Source: an uncultured Lachnospiraceae bacterium
GTDB lineage: Bacteria; Bacillota; Clostridia; Lachnospirales; Lachnospiraceae
Assembly (NCBI GenBank): GCA_947176965.1
Contig: CAMWSU010000003.1
Location: forward strand, 1 to 64,000
Direction of reading: 5' to 3'
DNA length: 64,000 nt
The notes below the pieces were generated by a model, which had not been told where the DNA came from, ran no database searches, and saw only the letters and a list, made by a program, of their open reading frames with translations. The position numbers and the translations under genes are program-made. This document shows, piece by piece, positions 17,601 through 26,237 of this stretch (position 1 is the stretch's first letter; each line of letters opens with the position of its first letter).

Positions 17601-19079
17601 ATGGGAGTAAGGGAGTTTAATGTGACTTCTTTGTCTAAAGTGCGTTTACTGGATCCTCATGATGTTGGATACGAGGATTCTATTGATATAATCCGGGACG
17701 AGCTGCACCGGACAAGAAGATCTTTTGTTAAGATCGGCTGGTATCTGAAGCATATTAAGGATCAGGAAATGTTCAAAACCGACGGATATGCGGATATTTT
17801 TGAGCTGGCTTTAGATAAATTTAACATTTCACAGCCGACAGCAACTCGATTTATGAATATCTGCAAGGAGTTTTCGGTGAATCATGATTCGCCGGAGCTG
17901 GATGAAAAGTTTGTTGATTTCAGCGTGTCGCAGCTCTTTGAGATGCTGCCGATGGAGGAGGAGAAAAGAGAGCAGATCACTTCGGATATGACGGTCAAGC
18001 AGATCAGAGAGGTAAAGGAAGATACGCGAAAGAAGAACGAGCCGGATGACGGGGAAATTCGTGCTGTCTGTCATGATTGCCTGCGGAAGATTAGTGATAA
18101 TGATTTTGAGCATCTGAAGGAGTACATGTGTGAACGCTATGGAAAGAGTTATCACTTTACAAGTTCACCTGATCTGTCTTATAGATGTACTCCTAAGGGA
18201 ATCAGTATCAATAATTCTGATGAGATTACATGGACAAGCTTTGCGAAGAGGGCACATTATCTGAATGATTTAATACCGTTTAGAGTACATAGAGATGATG
18301 ATAGCGAGATTCCGGGGCAAACAAGTATTGAGAAAGACTTTCCGGAGTATCTGCCAGCGAAGCAGAAAGCGACAGAGCTGCAGGCGGAACAGGAAGAAAT
18401 ATCGACTGCTCCGAAAGAGGTCATGACCGGGGCAGAGATGACCGAATCGGAGAACATCGAGCCTGAGATTCTTGAGGGGGATTATCGAGAGTTGCCGGAG
18501 GCATCAGCCGATATTGAGAAAACAGCAAAGTTCGTCTCCGGACAAATATTGGAGGTTGCACGGAATCTATATGGTGAAATCTGCATTACTGGTAAAAGTG
18601 AAAACGGTCGATGCAATTTAGCAACATATTGTGATAAAGGTCTAAAATGCTGTGCAGAATGCCAAGAGTATTGCATTGCTCGTTGTGGATGGTTGCAAAT
18701 GTCGCAAAATAATGAAGAGGCGGAGCAGATCCAACCGGAACTGCCGGATCTGAAGAATGCGGATCAGCGTAAAGCGTGGCTTGCAGATTATAAGTCATGG
18801 GGTTTATGGTATTACGACGAGCATATCGATGTGAATTATTATAAATATGATTTTTCGGACGGAAGTCGTCTGATCGTGGCTGAATATCCGCAAAGACAGG
18901 AATACTGGTCGTCAAAAATAGCGGATGAATACCATTATCATTTATTAGAGAAGGGCAAGAAGAGGAAATATGACAACAAGCCCTACGATGAGAAGTTTAG
19001 AGCGCATTATGATAATGAGACTCATCTGATTGAGTTTCTGAAAGACTTGAAAATGGGAAAGAGAGGGATAAGTGAATGA
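17601..19079 (+). CDS. ParB-like / DUF3102-like DNA-binding protein with C-terminal Cys-rich part
   Basis: The protein has 492 residues. The N-terminal part (about 1-140) has the helix-turn-helix-like stretch DIFELALDKFNISQPTATRF and a segment on repeated exposure to DNA, KIGWYLKHIKDQEMF, as in element-borne ParB/DUF3102 proteins. The middle is acidic and low complexity. Residues 320-370 carry a Cys cluster (NLATYCDKGLKCCAECQEYC) that could bind zinc. The C-terminal 110 residues include NYYKYDFSDGSRLIVAEY and KPYDEKFRAHYD and have no named function. It is tightly coupled to parA, so a partition or regulatory role is inferred. It is one candidate binder of the element's repeated palindrome. 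Confidence 0.7.
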   Translation: MGVREFNVTSLSKVRLLDPHDVGYEDSIDIIRDELHRTRRSFVKIGWYLKHIKDQEMFKTDGYADIFELALDKFNISQPTATRFMNICKEFSVNHDSPELDEKFVDFSVSQLFEMLPMEEEKREQITSDMTVKQIREVKEDTRKKNEPDDGEIRAVCHDCLRKISDNDFEHLKEYMCERYGKSYHFTSSPDLSYRCTPKGISINNSDEITWTSFAKRAHYLNDLIPFRVHRDDDSEIPGQTSIEKDFPEYLPAKQKATELQAEQEEISTAPKEVMTGAEMTESENIEPEILEGDYRELPEASADIEKTAKFVSGQILEVARNLYGEICITGKSENGRCNLATYCDKGLKCCAECQEYCIARCGWLQMSQNNEEAEQIQPELPDLKNADQRKAWLADYKSWGLWYYDEHIDVNYYKYDFSDGSRLIVAEYPQRQEYWSSKIADEYHYHLLEKGKKRKYDNKPYDEKFRAHYDNETHLIEFLKDLKMGKRGISE

Positions 19080-19189
19080 TTATTGTTATAAAAGTTCTTT
19101 TTAGGATTATTATCATAGAAGTCACCTTTTTATTTTATATTATTTAGTTTAAGTGGAGTCGGGGCATAAAGTAAGGGGGAAGGAAAAAA

Positions 19190-19360
19190 ATGAAAAAGCA
19201 ATGCAAAGGTTGTTACGCAGCAATTACGGATACGCATCCGTTGTGCGGTAAAGCGCACGGATGTGAATTGAACTACGAAACGGATGGAAACGGGCATCCA
19301 CAAGAAGAATGCCCTAAGCCCACATCTTGGGCAAAACTGAAAAAGTTGCAACAGGCATGA
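19190..19360 (+). CDS. Small cysteine-containing protein (56 residues)
   Basis: A strong Shine-Dalgarno (GGGGGAAGGA) precedes the ATG. The protein has five cysteines, three of them in the first 22 residues (KKQCKGCY, HPLCGKAHGCEL) and a fourth in EECPK, suggesting a small zinc knuckle. Function unknown. It is followed 17 bases later by another small Cys-containing protein, so the two are probably co-expressed. Confidence 0.65.
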   Translation: MKKQCKGCYAAITDTHPLCGKAHGCELNYETDGNGHPQEECPKPTSWAKLKKLQQA

Positions 19361-19377
19361 TGAAGAGGGGATAAGTG

Positions 19378-19578
19378 ATGAAACATGAATGCAAAGCATG
19401 TAGATTGCATCTTTTGGAGCTACAGCAACAACAAAAGGAGGCACAGGATGCTTCCGAGTTCAACGAGTATCCGGGAATGCCAAAATCAAGATGGGTAAAA
19501 CTGAAAAGGTCAATTAAGAAGGTACTCAAAAGACTGTACACCGGTTTTACAATAGACGATTTTATCTGCCGCTTATAG
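19378..19578 (+). CDS. Small basic protein (66 residues)
   Basis: The ATG at 19378 follows GAGGGG at 7 bases. The N-terminus carries HECKACRLH, followed by a glutamine/glutamate helix and a basic C-terminus (KLKRSIKKVLKRL). It may be a small DNA-binding or regulatory protein of the element; no family is recognised. Confidence 0.6.
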   Translation: MKHECKACRLHLLELQQQQKEAQDASEFNEYPGMPKSRWVKLKRSIKKVLKRLYTGFTIDDFICRL

Positions 19579-19656
19579 ATAGGGCAGGAATGATGACGGG
19601 AGGGTCAGCTTGATTTATATTACATATGCTATATTGCTGATTGCACAATATAGATT

Positions 19657-19716
19657 CCGGGCAACCTCCAATATTTGCCCGGAGACGAAAAAGGCAGCTT
19701 AAAACGCTGCCTTTTT
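19657..19716 (+). terminator. Tandem hairpins/terminator upstream of repA
   Basis: CCGGGCAA/TTGCCCGG (19657-19682) is followed by AAAAAGGCAGC/GCTGCCTTTTT (19688-19716). The second is a classic terminator and sits 38 bases before repA, so it may also attenuate repA. Confidence 0.8.
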
Positions 19717-19753
19717 CAATAGCTTTCAACGACTTCGCGAGAGGGGGAAAGTA

Positions 19754-20695
19754 ATGTTTGATTACTTTTATGGGACAGAGGGAAACCAATATTCTTTTTT
19801 GGTGCTGCCGAAGACATTGATCAAGGATGAACGCTTTAAGAAGTTGTCAGCAAGCGCGATCATCCTGTACTGTCTTTTTCTTGAGAGAAACACGCTGTCT
19901 CAAAAAAATGGTTGGTTTGATGAGGAAGACAGGGCGTATATCATTTATACGCGCGATCAGATCATGGAAGATATGAACTGCTCTGTGCCGACGGCGGCCA
20001 AGCTTGTGGATGAGCTGGCCAGGTTCGGTCTGATCACAAAGGTACGTCGTGGACTTGGAAAACCGGACATTATTTATGTGAAGAACTTCAACAGGGAGAT
20101 TGAGGAGGAAAGTGCCGATTTTCAAGAGGTTAAAGAAATTAACTTCCAGAAGATAAAAAATTTAACTTTTGGAAGTCAAGAACTTTTACCTCAAGAAGTT
20201 AGAGAATTTGACCCAAATAATACTAAAAATAACAAACTTAATAGGAATTATCCTGATTTAGAATCATCATCTTCTTCTCCGCCAGCAGATCAGAGCCGGA
20301 GAAGAGCGCTGGAAGAAGATGAAGAGGAAACGCATAAAAGACGGATCGGGTATTATGAAGCGATCAAATTATATCCACCGGCTATCGTGAATGGGGTCCT
20401 TTTTGCTCTTATGAACCGTGATCGCAGCAGCATTAGCAGCATCAGCCGGGATGTGTTTCTTGCAATCTGCAGAAACATCGTTGATTATAGCGGCGGATCC
20501 ATCAATAATCTGCCGTCTTACATAGAAAAGTGCGTCAACAATATGTTTTTGGCGATGTCAGCCGCAGTTGATCAGCCGAAAACTGGCAAAGCCAGGAGTC
20601 AATGGAGCGGCGGGGGAATGTCAAGGAGCTATAGTGCAGAGGAGTTTGCTGATATAGAAAGAGACATATTGAGCAATCAGGATAGGAGCGGATGA
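19754..20695 (+). CDS. repA: RepA_N-type replication initiator
   Basis: The 313-residue protein has the RepA_N winged-helix region at about residues 8-110. It includes LVLPKTLIKDERFKKLSASAIILYCLFLERN and LSQKNGWFDEEDRAYIIYTRDQI, standard for replication initiators of Firmicutes plasmids and ICEs. The C-terminal part (about 190-280), with YYEAIKLYPPAI and CRNIVDYSGGSINNLPSYIEKCV, is the DUF6017-like domain. It is expected to bind an origin (often within its own gene) and allow replication of the excised circle. A second, divergent initiator of this class is carried by the nested IME. Confidence 0.88.
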   Translation: MFDYFYGTEGNQYSFLVLPKTLIKDERFKKLSASAIILYCLFLERNTLSQKNGWFDEEDRAYIIYTRDQIMEDMNCSVPTAAKLVDELARFGLITKVRRGLGKPDIIYVKNFNREIEEESADFQEVKEINFQKIKNLTFGSQELLPQEVREFDPNNTKNNKLNRNYPDLESSSSSPPADQSRRRALEEDEEETHKRRIGYYEAIKLYPPAIVNGVLFALMNRDRSSISSISRDVFLAICRNIVDYSGGSINNLPSYIEKCVNNMFLAMSAAVDQPKTGKARSQWSGGGMSRSYSAEEFADIERDILSNQDRSG

Positions 20696-20709
20696 GACAG
20701 CAGGAGATG

Positions 20710-20743
20710 GTAACTGTTAACCACGTTCATGCGGGTTAGTTAC
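20710..20743. repeat. Inverted repeat downstream of repA
   Basis: GTAACT...AACC is complementary to GGTT.AGTTAC with a central loop. It could be a protein-binding site or part of an origin; the function is not known. Confidence 0.4.
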
Positions 20744-20774
20744 AATAAATCTATTATATCACGGAAAACAATAC

Positions 20775-20804
20775 GGGACTGCCTAACCTTTGCAGGGCAG
20801 TCCC
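20775..20804 (+). promoter_or_regulatory. Leader hairpin before the PcfB-like gene
   Basis: GGGACTGCC pairs with GGCAGTCCC. The very strong Shine-Dalgarno AAAGGAGGTGA follows at once, so the stem may protect or regulate the translation start. Confidence 0.45.
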
Positions 20805-20823
20805 CGAAAGGAGGTGAACGATA

Positions 20824-21441
20824 ATGCCGAGCTTAACAGATGATTTCATGGGAAATATGCCGGAAAATGTGAAGAAAGGAGCGAATGCTGCATTAAAAGC
20901 AGGCCGGGAAGTTGTGAAGGGAGCCGGAAATATTTCAAATGAGATAAAAGGGCTGTGTGTGATTCTTTTGAAAGGATTGGATTTTACGACGGAAAACGTT
21001 GTGAATGCGGTAAAGGATGTCGCTTTTAAGGCGTCTAAAGACGTGAAGTACTCCTCCCGCAATATCAGCGTAGATCAACTGAAAAAATCAGGAAAAGTAT
21101 TCAAGGTTGACGATATGGTATCCGGCGATGTTATGAAGCATTTTGATGCGCATTGCCGGAAGATGGGAATCAAATATTCAGCCATGAAAGACTGCCGGGG
21201 TGATCAACCGGCTTATATCCTATTTTTTCAAGGAAATGACTCTGATCTGATCCTGCAGGCGATGCAAAGCGGCTGTCGGGATTTTGACAGAGAAAAGGCA
21301 GGTGCTTTGGATAAGGGCAAGCAGGAGCAGCGGGAGAGTGTAAAAGCAAAACTGGCCTTTTTTCGTGATAGGGTTGCGGCAAGGGACAAGAGCAGAGAAG
21401 CTGTAGAAAAGCAGAAGAATCTTGCAGAAATGTCCCGTTAG
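20824..21441 (+). CDS. PcfB-like conjugation accessory protein (DUF3801)
   Basis: The 205-residue protein contains the DUF3801/PcfB core KDVKYSSRNISVDQLKKSGK and FDAHCRKMGIKYSAMKD, ending in ILFFQGNDSDLILQAM. In related elements this gene lies directly upstream of the VirD4 coupling protein, as here apart from one membrane-protein gene. PcfB-type proteins assist the coupling protein and relaxosome. The C-terminus carries RESVKAKLAFFRDR and a charged tail, a motif shared in looser form with other ICE proteins in this window. Confidence 0.85.
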   Translation: MPSLTDDFMGNMPENVKKGANAALKAGREVVKGAGNISNEIKGLCVILLKGLDFTTENVVNAVKDVAFKASKDVKYSSRNISVDQLKKSGKVFKVDDMVSGDVMKHFDAHCRKMGIKYSAMKDCRGDQPAYILFFQGNDSDLILQAMQSGCRDFDREKAGALDKGKQEQRESVKAKLAFFRDRVAARDKSREAVEKQKNLAEMSR

Positions 21442-21600
21442 TAAATGTTGTTGTAACCCGACAAAAGAATGAGGGAGGAGCACATGCGCATTGTCATTAA
21501 GATAAGGACCTGACAGATTTCAAATTTCATACATGTCCAAAAAATCACCCTATTTAACGGGAATTCAGACGATGTCTGCTGCCGTATGGAGTGCAAAGAG

Positions 21601-21643
21601 GGACATCCGTTTTGCTGTAGGAGGTAGGACGGATGTTCTTTTT
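21601..21643 (+). terminator. Intrinsic terminator between the PcfB-like and YgjV-like genes
   Basis: GGACATCCGT pairs with ACGGATGTTC and is followed by TTTTT. Confidence 0.65.
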
Positions 21644-21685
21644 CTGGTCTATGTGTTCTTTTCATTGAAAGGAAGGATATTTATT

Positions 21686-22210
21686 ATGGAAATGACATCA
21701 GTGTTTATTATTAGCGGTTTATTAGCTGCAGCAAACACAATATGTTTCTGTATAGCAAGTTTTAGAAAGACTAAAAAAGATATTGTGTTCTTACATATGT
21801 GTTGTAATATATGCGATTTTTTAATGTATTTAATCCTTGGAGCGAAGACAGGATTGGCAAACGCAACTGCAAATATATGTAAAAATGCTGCATATTCGAA
21901 AATGAATAGTATGTTTTTTACATTTATTTTTTCTATACTGCGTGTCGTATTGTTGATCATCGGATATGAAGGAATTTCAACAATTTTATTTATCATATTG
22001 GAGATATCTTCTATATTCATATTGAAATATGGAACCGTTCAGCAATTTCGTATATTGACAGTAATAAGACAGGGCGTATGGGTTATATATGATTGGATGT
22101 TTGCAACAGCGATCGTGGCATTGTTTACTTTTATTTCTTTTGTAAGCTGTATGATAGCAGTCATAAAGAATATACCTTTATATGCAAAGCAACAGAAGGA
22201 AAAATTATAG
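21686..22210 (+). CDS. YgjV-like integral membrane protein
   Basis: With the start at 21686 (GGAAGGA upstream) the protein has 174 residues and about five membrane helices: residues 5-24, 35-53, 70-90, 93-115 and 140-165. The small-helix pattern and the GLLAAANTICFCIASFRK start resemble YgjV-family inner-membrane proteins. The role is unknown; in related ICEs a membrane protein can occur here between PcfB and VirD4. The region is more AT-rich than the neighbours, so it may be a later insertion. Confidence 0.6.
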   Translation: MEMTSVFIISGLLAAANTICFCIASFRKTKKDIVFLHMCCNICDFLMYLILGAKTGLANATANICKNAAYSKMNSMFFTFIFSILRVVLLIIGYEGISTILFIILEISSIFILKYGTVQQFRILTVIRQGVWVIYDWMFATAIVALFTFISFVSCMIAVIKNIPLYAKQQKEKL

Positions 22211-22336
22211 TGAACCGCCTATGGAGATGATACAAAAATTCTGTTCCATTATCAGAATCAAGGAGAATTTGTTTCTTTCTTTGGATAACCAATTTTTTGG
22301 GGACAAGGAAGATCCTCGAAAGGAGCGTGATAAAAA

Positions 22337-22882
22337 TTGAGCATTATTAAAAAGAAATGGGAAGCATTTAAGGCGCGAAGCATGCTGCAAAAATTGAAAA
22401 TACTTTTGCCGTATGTGGTGATGATGCTGCTATGCAGCAGGATCGTGGAGCTGTGGCGTCTGTGTCAGAAGAATCTGCCTAAGTTTATGCTGCATATCAG
22501 CTATATTTATTCAAGCTTTCCGAGGTTTCAACCGAAAGATCTGCTGATCGGGATCCCGGTTGGAGGAGCGATTGTCTATTATATCAAATGGACAATCAAG
22601 TTCCATTCGAAAAATACGAGGATGGGAGAGGAGTATGGATCGTCGAGATGGGGAACGGCAGAGGATATTAAGCCGTTCATTGACGAAGATCCTTTTAATA
22701 ATATCATCCTTTCTCAAACGGAAATGCTGTCGATGAAACCAAAGATGAAGGAGTTTAGCCTGAATCGTAACAAACATGTCATAATTTACGGCGGATCCGG
22801 ATCCGGTAAGACGTATCGCATCGTGAAGCCGAATCTGTATCAACTCCACAGCAGCTATGTACTGACCGATCCGAATGGATAA
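22337..22882 (+). CDS. virD4: VirD4/TraG-type coupling protein, N-terminal part (interrupted by IME)
   Basis: A TTG start follows AGGAG. Two membrane helices (about 22-40 and 70-88) are followed by the conserved EEYGSSRWGT segment and Walker A GGSGSGKT (152-159). The frame ends after TDPNG because the IME inserts at codon 180. The true continuation is at 32549-33824. The coupling protein is the ATPase that brings the relaxase-DNA complex to the secretion channel (CD1115-like in C. difficile CTn4). While the IME is present this 181-residue piece lacks the rest of the motor, so the ICE should not be able to conjugate unless another coupling protein serves it. Confidence 0.88.
   Translation: MSIIKKKWEAFKARSMLQKLKILLPYVVMMLLCSRIVELWRLCQKNLPKFMLHISYIYSSFPRFQPKDLLIGIPVGGAIVYYIKWTIKFHSKNTRMGEEYGSSRWGTAEDIKPFIDEDPFNNIILSQTEMLSMKPKMKEFSLNRNKHVIIYGGSGSGKTYRIVKPNLYQLHSSYVLTDPNG
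22870..22875. other. IME left attachment core (TCCGAA)
   Basis: TCCGAA occurs here and at 32549-32554. Joining the sequences on either side through one copy regenerates the uninterrupted virD4 frame. It contains the GA dinucleotide used for strand exchange by TnpX-type recombinases. Confidence 0.8.
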
Positions 22883-22936
22883 GTATAATAAGGATTAAGG
22901 GAAGCGCGCACCCTCAAAGAAAGGAGGTTACACACC

Positions 22937-24973
22937 ATGAAGAAACAGGCAGAGAAAGACAAATTGACAGCCCTTTACGAAAGGCTTTCCCATGACGACG
23001 AGAGAGCCGGGGAAAGCGTGTCTATCGAGAACCAGAAGCGGATTTTAGAGGACTATGCAAGAAAGAACGGGTTTACCAATATCCGGCACTTTACCGACGA
23101 CGGAATCCGGGGAACGACATTCAAGCGTCCGGGGCTTGACGCTATGCTGGACGAAATCCGGGCGGGGAATGTGGCTACCGTCATCATCAAAGACCAGAGC
23201 CGAATCGGGCGTGACGTGGTTGAAGTGGGGCTTCTGAAGCGCACCTTTGACGAGTACAATGTCCGTTTTATCGCCGCCAATGACAACCTTGACACCGCCA
23301 ACGGCTTTGATATTATGTCTATCTTCCGTGATGTGATAAATGAGTGGTACGTCGCCGACACCAGCCGCAAAATCAAGACCGTTTTCAAGTCGAGAATGGA
23401 AAAGGGCTTGCGCTGTTCGGGAAGCGTCTGCTACGGCTACCTTGCTTCCAAAGAGGACAAAGGCGAGTGGGTGATTGATGAAGAAGCCGCCGCTGTTGTG
23501 CGCCGAATCTTCCAGAGCGTTCTTGCCGGGGAAACCATTGCCAGCATAGCAAAGGCACTCCGCGCCGAGAAAATCCCTATCCCGTCCGAGCATTGGAAAC
23601 GGATAGGCGAGCCAGTCCGGGCGGCAAAGTACGCCGATCCCTACGCATGGTCAGCGACCACTATCGGCTACATACTGAAACGCCCGGAATACACAGGGCA
23701 AAAGGTATTGGGAAAGACCGTCTGCGAGAACTACAAGACCAAAAGCACCCGCAAGACCGCGCCGGAAGAACAGCATATTTTTGAGGGAGCAATCCCCGCC
23801 ATTGTGGACGAGGAAACATGGCAGACCGTACAGAAGATACGGGAAACCGTGCGCCGCGCCCCCAAGCGGCAGAACGCCCCCAACCGCTTGACCGGGCTTC
23901 TCTACTGCGCCGACTGCGGCTCAAAGTTGACCCACCGCTATAACCTTGTGCAAGGGAAATGGATTGAGGACGCTTTTATCTGTTCCGGCTACCGCCAGCT
24001 TACCCACGACTGCACCATGCACCATATCCCCACGTCAAAGATTGAAGCCGCCATCCTTGCCGTTATCCAGCGTGTGAGCTGGTATGTGCAGAACAATGAA
24101 AAGGAGTTTACAGAGCGTGTGCGGGAAGCATCCGACCACCAGCAGGAGCAGACCGTCAAGGAGTGCAAAAAGAAGATAAGCAAGGCACAGAAGCGGCACA
24201 AGGAGCTTGACGGGCTTGTGAAAAAGCTCTATGAGGGCAACGCCACGGGCAAGATACCCGACAAGCATTTTACACGGCTGCTGAATGAGTACGACGAGGA
24301 ACAGACCGGGCTTGAAACGTCCATGGAGGAATGGCAAAGGCAGATTGAGAACTGGAACGCCGACAGGCTGAAAACAGACCAGTTTATCCAGCTTGTGAAA
24401 CGCTATACCGATTTCTCCGAGCTTACAACGCCCATGCTCAATGAATTTATCGAGAAAGTGGTTGTGCATGAGGGCGAGGGGCGCGGGAATGACCGCCGTC
24501 AGCGGATAGACATTTATCTGAACTTTATCGGGGCATTTGAAGTACCCGACTATATCATTACCCCGTCAGAGGTAGAGGAACACCGCCGCTTGCAGGAGGA
24601 ACAGGCAGCAAAGGAAGCACGTTCAAAGGAGCTTGCAAAGGCACGGTATGAAAAGCGCAAGCAGGACAAGAGGGAATTTACCGCGAGGAAGAAAGCCGGA
24701 CTTCTCACCCCGGAGGAACAGGAAGCCGAGGAAAAGCGGCTTGCACATAACCGGGAGTGGCAAAAGGAATGGAGGGAGAAGCGCAAAGCCAGCGAGCCGG
24801 AGAAGCCCCATAAGAAATCCATAAAGGAGCTTATGGAGATTGAAAAGACCGGGGCAGACCTCACACCGGAGGAATCGGAACGGCTTGCATCACACCGCCG
24901 TAAGAAAGCCGACCAGCAGAAAGCAAGGCGCGAGCGGAAGAAAGCCGAGCAGCCGGAAGAAAAGGTCAGCTAA
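22937..24973 (+). CDS. Large serine recombinase (TnpX-like)
   Basis: The 678-residue protein has a resolvase domain with catalytic Ser18 (ALYERLSHDDE) and IIKDQSRIGRD. The recombinase domain follows (ATTIGYILKRPEYTGQ), then a zinc ribbon (LLYCADCGSKLTHRY...CSGY) and a long coiled coil. A DUF4368-type region around LNEFIEKVVVHEG and a highly charged tail complete it. These features define TnpX/TndX-type integrases, which excise and integrate elements via a circular form and a GA core. The gene is 60 bases inside the left end with GGAGG upstream. It is the obvious driver of IME movement in and out of virD4. Confidence 0.95.
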   Translation: MKKQAEKDKLTALYERLSHDDERAGESVSIENQKRILEDYARKNGFTNIRHFTDDGIRGTTFKRPGLDAMLDEIRAGNVATVIIKDQSRIGRDVVEVGLLKRTFDEYNVRFIAANDNLDTANGFDIMSIFRDVINEWYVADTSRKIKTVFKSRMEKGLRCSGSVCYGYLASKEDKGEWVIDEEAAAVVRRIFQSVLAGETIASIAKALRAEKIPIPSEHWKRIGEPVRAAKYADPYAWSATTIGYILKRPEYTGQKVLGKTVCENYKTKSTRKTAPEEQHIFEGAIPAIVDEETWQTVQKIRETVRRAPKRQNAPNRLTGLLYCADCGSKLTHRYNLVQGKWIEDAFICSGYRQLTHDCTMHHIPTSKIEAAILAVIQRVSWYVQNNEKEFTERVREASDHQQEQTVKECKKKISKAQKRHKELDGLVKKLYEGNATGKIPDKHFTRLLNEYDEEQTGLETSMEEWQRQIENWNADRLKTDQFIQLVKRYTDFSELTTPMLNEFIEKVVVHEGEGRGNDRRQRIDIYLNFIGAFEVPDYIITPSEVEEHRRLQEEQAAKEARSKELAKARYEKRKQDKREFTARKKAGLLTPEEQEAEEKRLAHNREWQKEWREKRKASEPEKPHKKSIKELMEIEKTGADLTPEESERLASHRRKKADQQKARRERKKAEQPEEKVS

Positions 24974-25027
24974 GGGGAGAAAAACGGAATAGCTTGTGTC
25001 ACAAGGTCAAGAGAAGCATTGTGGAAA

Positions 25028-25153
25028 TGTGCATAACAGGCTATTCCGTCATGGATAACTCTGTTCACAGCACATGGAAAAGCTAAAGTGCAGCTTTCCC
25101 ACGTCCTGCAAACAGAGTTACCCACAACTCCATAAGACAGCCAGTTATACACA
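25028..25153. other. Candidate replication origin of the IME (DnaA-box-like sites)
   Basis: In 228 bases without a gene (24974-25201) there are TTATACACA (25145-25153) and TGTGCATAA (25028-25036, reverse of TTATGCACA). Both match TTATNCACA. A one-mismatch site TTACCCACA lies at 25118-25126. Inverted repeats CGGAATAGC/GCTATTCCG and AACTCTGTT/AACAGAGTT frame them. It could be an oriV serving the IME initiator protein, or an oriT. Confidence 0.45.
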
Positions 25154-25201
25154 TTCCCACGAATGCCGACGACTACGAAATCCCTCTCATACATATCTTC
25201 C

Positions 25202-25744
25202 TTATGTTGTAGCAAAAAATTCCTCACGCCCCTGATACTCACTTTTTATAATCTCAAATATTTCTTCGGGAGTTTCTTTACAGCCATTTTGTAGCCATAA
25301 TTTGATAATTCTGTTTAGACCACTTTTGAAAAATTCCATGTGGTACTCAATGAAACAATCGTCAAAATATTTTTTGGCAAGGTTGTAATCATACTGAAAA
25401 ATTTTGTATTTTTCATCATAGCCCAACTTGAAATATGTGCGGTAAAAGATTTGATTTTGCGCAATATGTTGAAACAGTACCAGATAATTATTTGAGTTAT
25501 AACCCTGTACAATTTCAGCTTTCCATAGTTCTGCAACTTGGGCTTCCAGTTTTTCCTTTATCGTGTCAGCTAATTCATATATATCAACATAATTAGCATA
25601 AAAGGTACTACGGTTTAGATTTGCCCTTTTGCAAATATCGGACACTCTGATTTGATTTAGTTCCTTTGTTTGAAGAAGTTCTACTAATACTTGCTCTATT
25701 TTTTGTACAGACTCCCGTTTGCGCTTATTATTTTTGGTGTTCAT
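25202..25744 (-). CDS. TetR/AcrR-family transcriptional regulator
   Basis: The 180-residue protein has an N-terminal TetR helix-turn-helix (QIRVSDICKRANLNRSTFYANYVDIYEL) at about residues 33-60. A helical ligand domain of the TetR_C_7 kind follows. It is transcribed divergently from two membrane-protein genes with a 121-bp shared upstream region, the usual layout for a local repressor. The AT-rich composition differs from the GC-rich IME genes on both sides, indicating a cargo cassette. Inducer and operator are unknown. Confidence 0.88.
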   Translation of the reverse strand: MNTKNNKRKRESVQKIEQVLVELLQTKELNQIRVSDICKRANLNRSTFYANYVDIYELADTIKEKLEAQVAELWKAEIVQGYNSNNYLVLFQHIAQNQIFYRTYFKLGYDEKYKIFQYDYNLAKKYFDDCFIEYHMEFFKSGLNRIIKLWLQNGCKETPEEIFEIIKSEYQGREEFFATT

Positions 25745-25865
25745 AAAAATCTCCTTTACTCCAACACTTGTGCATATATTGTTGATTGTTTTGGATTCGC
25801 ATATTTATTATACTATTCTTACAATAAACAAACAACTGTTGGTCTAAAAAAGGAGGTAAATTTCA

Positions 25866-26237
25866 ATGAAAAAAAGTAGTTTTGTTGCAATGCTTATGGG
25901 AACGATAAGCGGTGTACTGTTTGCTTTAGGAATGTGCATGGCACTTATTCCGGAATGGGAGGCGTTTCAGCCGGGAATTATATTCGGCTGCGTAGGGCTT
26001 TTGCTTGGATTGGTTACCTTGATTGTATGGCGAAAAATGGAACACAAACAACCAATTCATATTTCCGGCAAAACAATTCTTTCAATAATCATTGGTGTGG
26101 CTGGGACTATAGCGTTGGGCGTGGGCATGTGCTTCTGCATGGTGTGGGATAAAATGGTTATAGGTGTAATAATCGGTTTGGTTGGTATTGTTGTTTTGCT
26201 TTCTTTAATTCCTCTGATAAAAGGGTTGAAAGATTGA
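25866..26237 (+). CDS. Small four-helix membrane protein
   Basis: The protein has 123 residues, with helices at about 8-28, 35-53, 70-93 and 97-116. The start has AAAGGAGG upstream. No family was identified. It is divergent from the TetR gene and overlaps the next gene by four bases (TTGA), so the two are translated together under likely TetR control. It could be a transporter accessory or stress protein. Confidence 0.7.
   Translation: MKKSSFVAMLMGTISGVLFALGMCMALIPEWEAFQPGIIFGCVGLLLGLVTLIVWRKMEHKQPIHISGKTILSIIIGVAGTIALGVGMCFCMVWDKMVIGVIIGLVGIVVLLSLIPLIKGLKD

Noticed and set aside
25000..25160. CRISPR-like or tandem repeats in the 25.0-25.2 kb gap
   Set aside because: The repeats are inverted and of different sequence, without regular spacing; an origin fits better.
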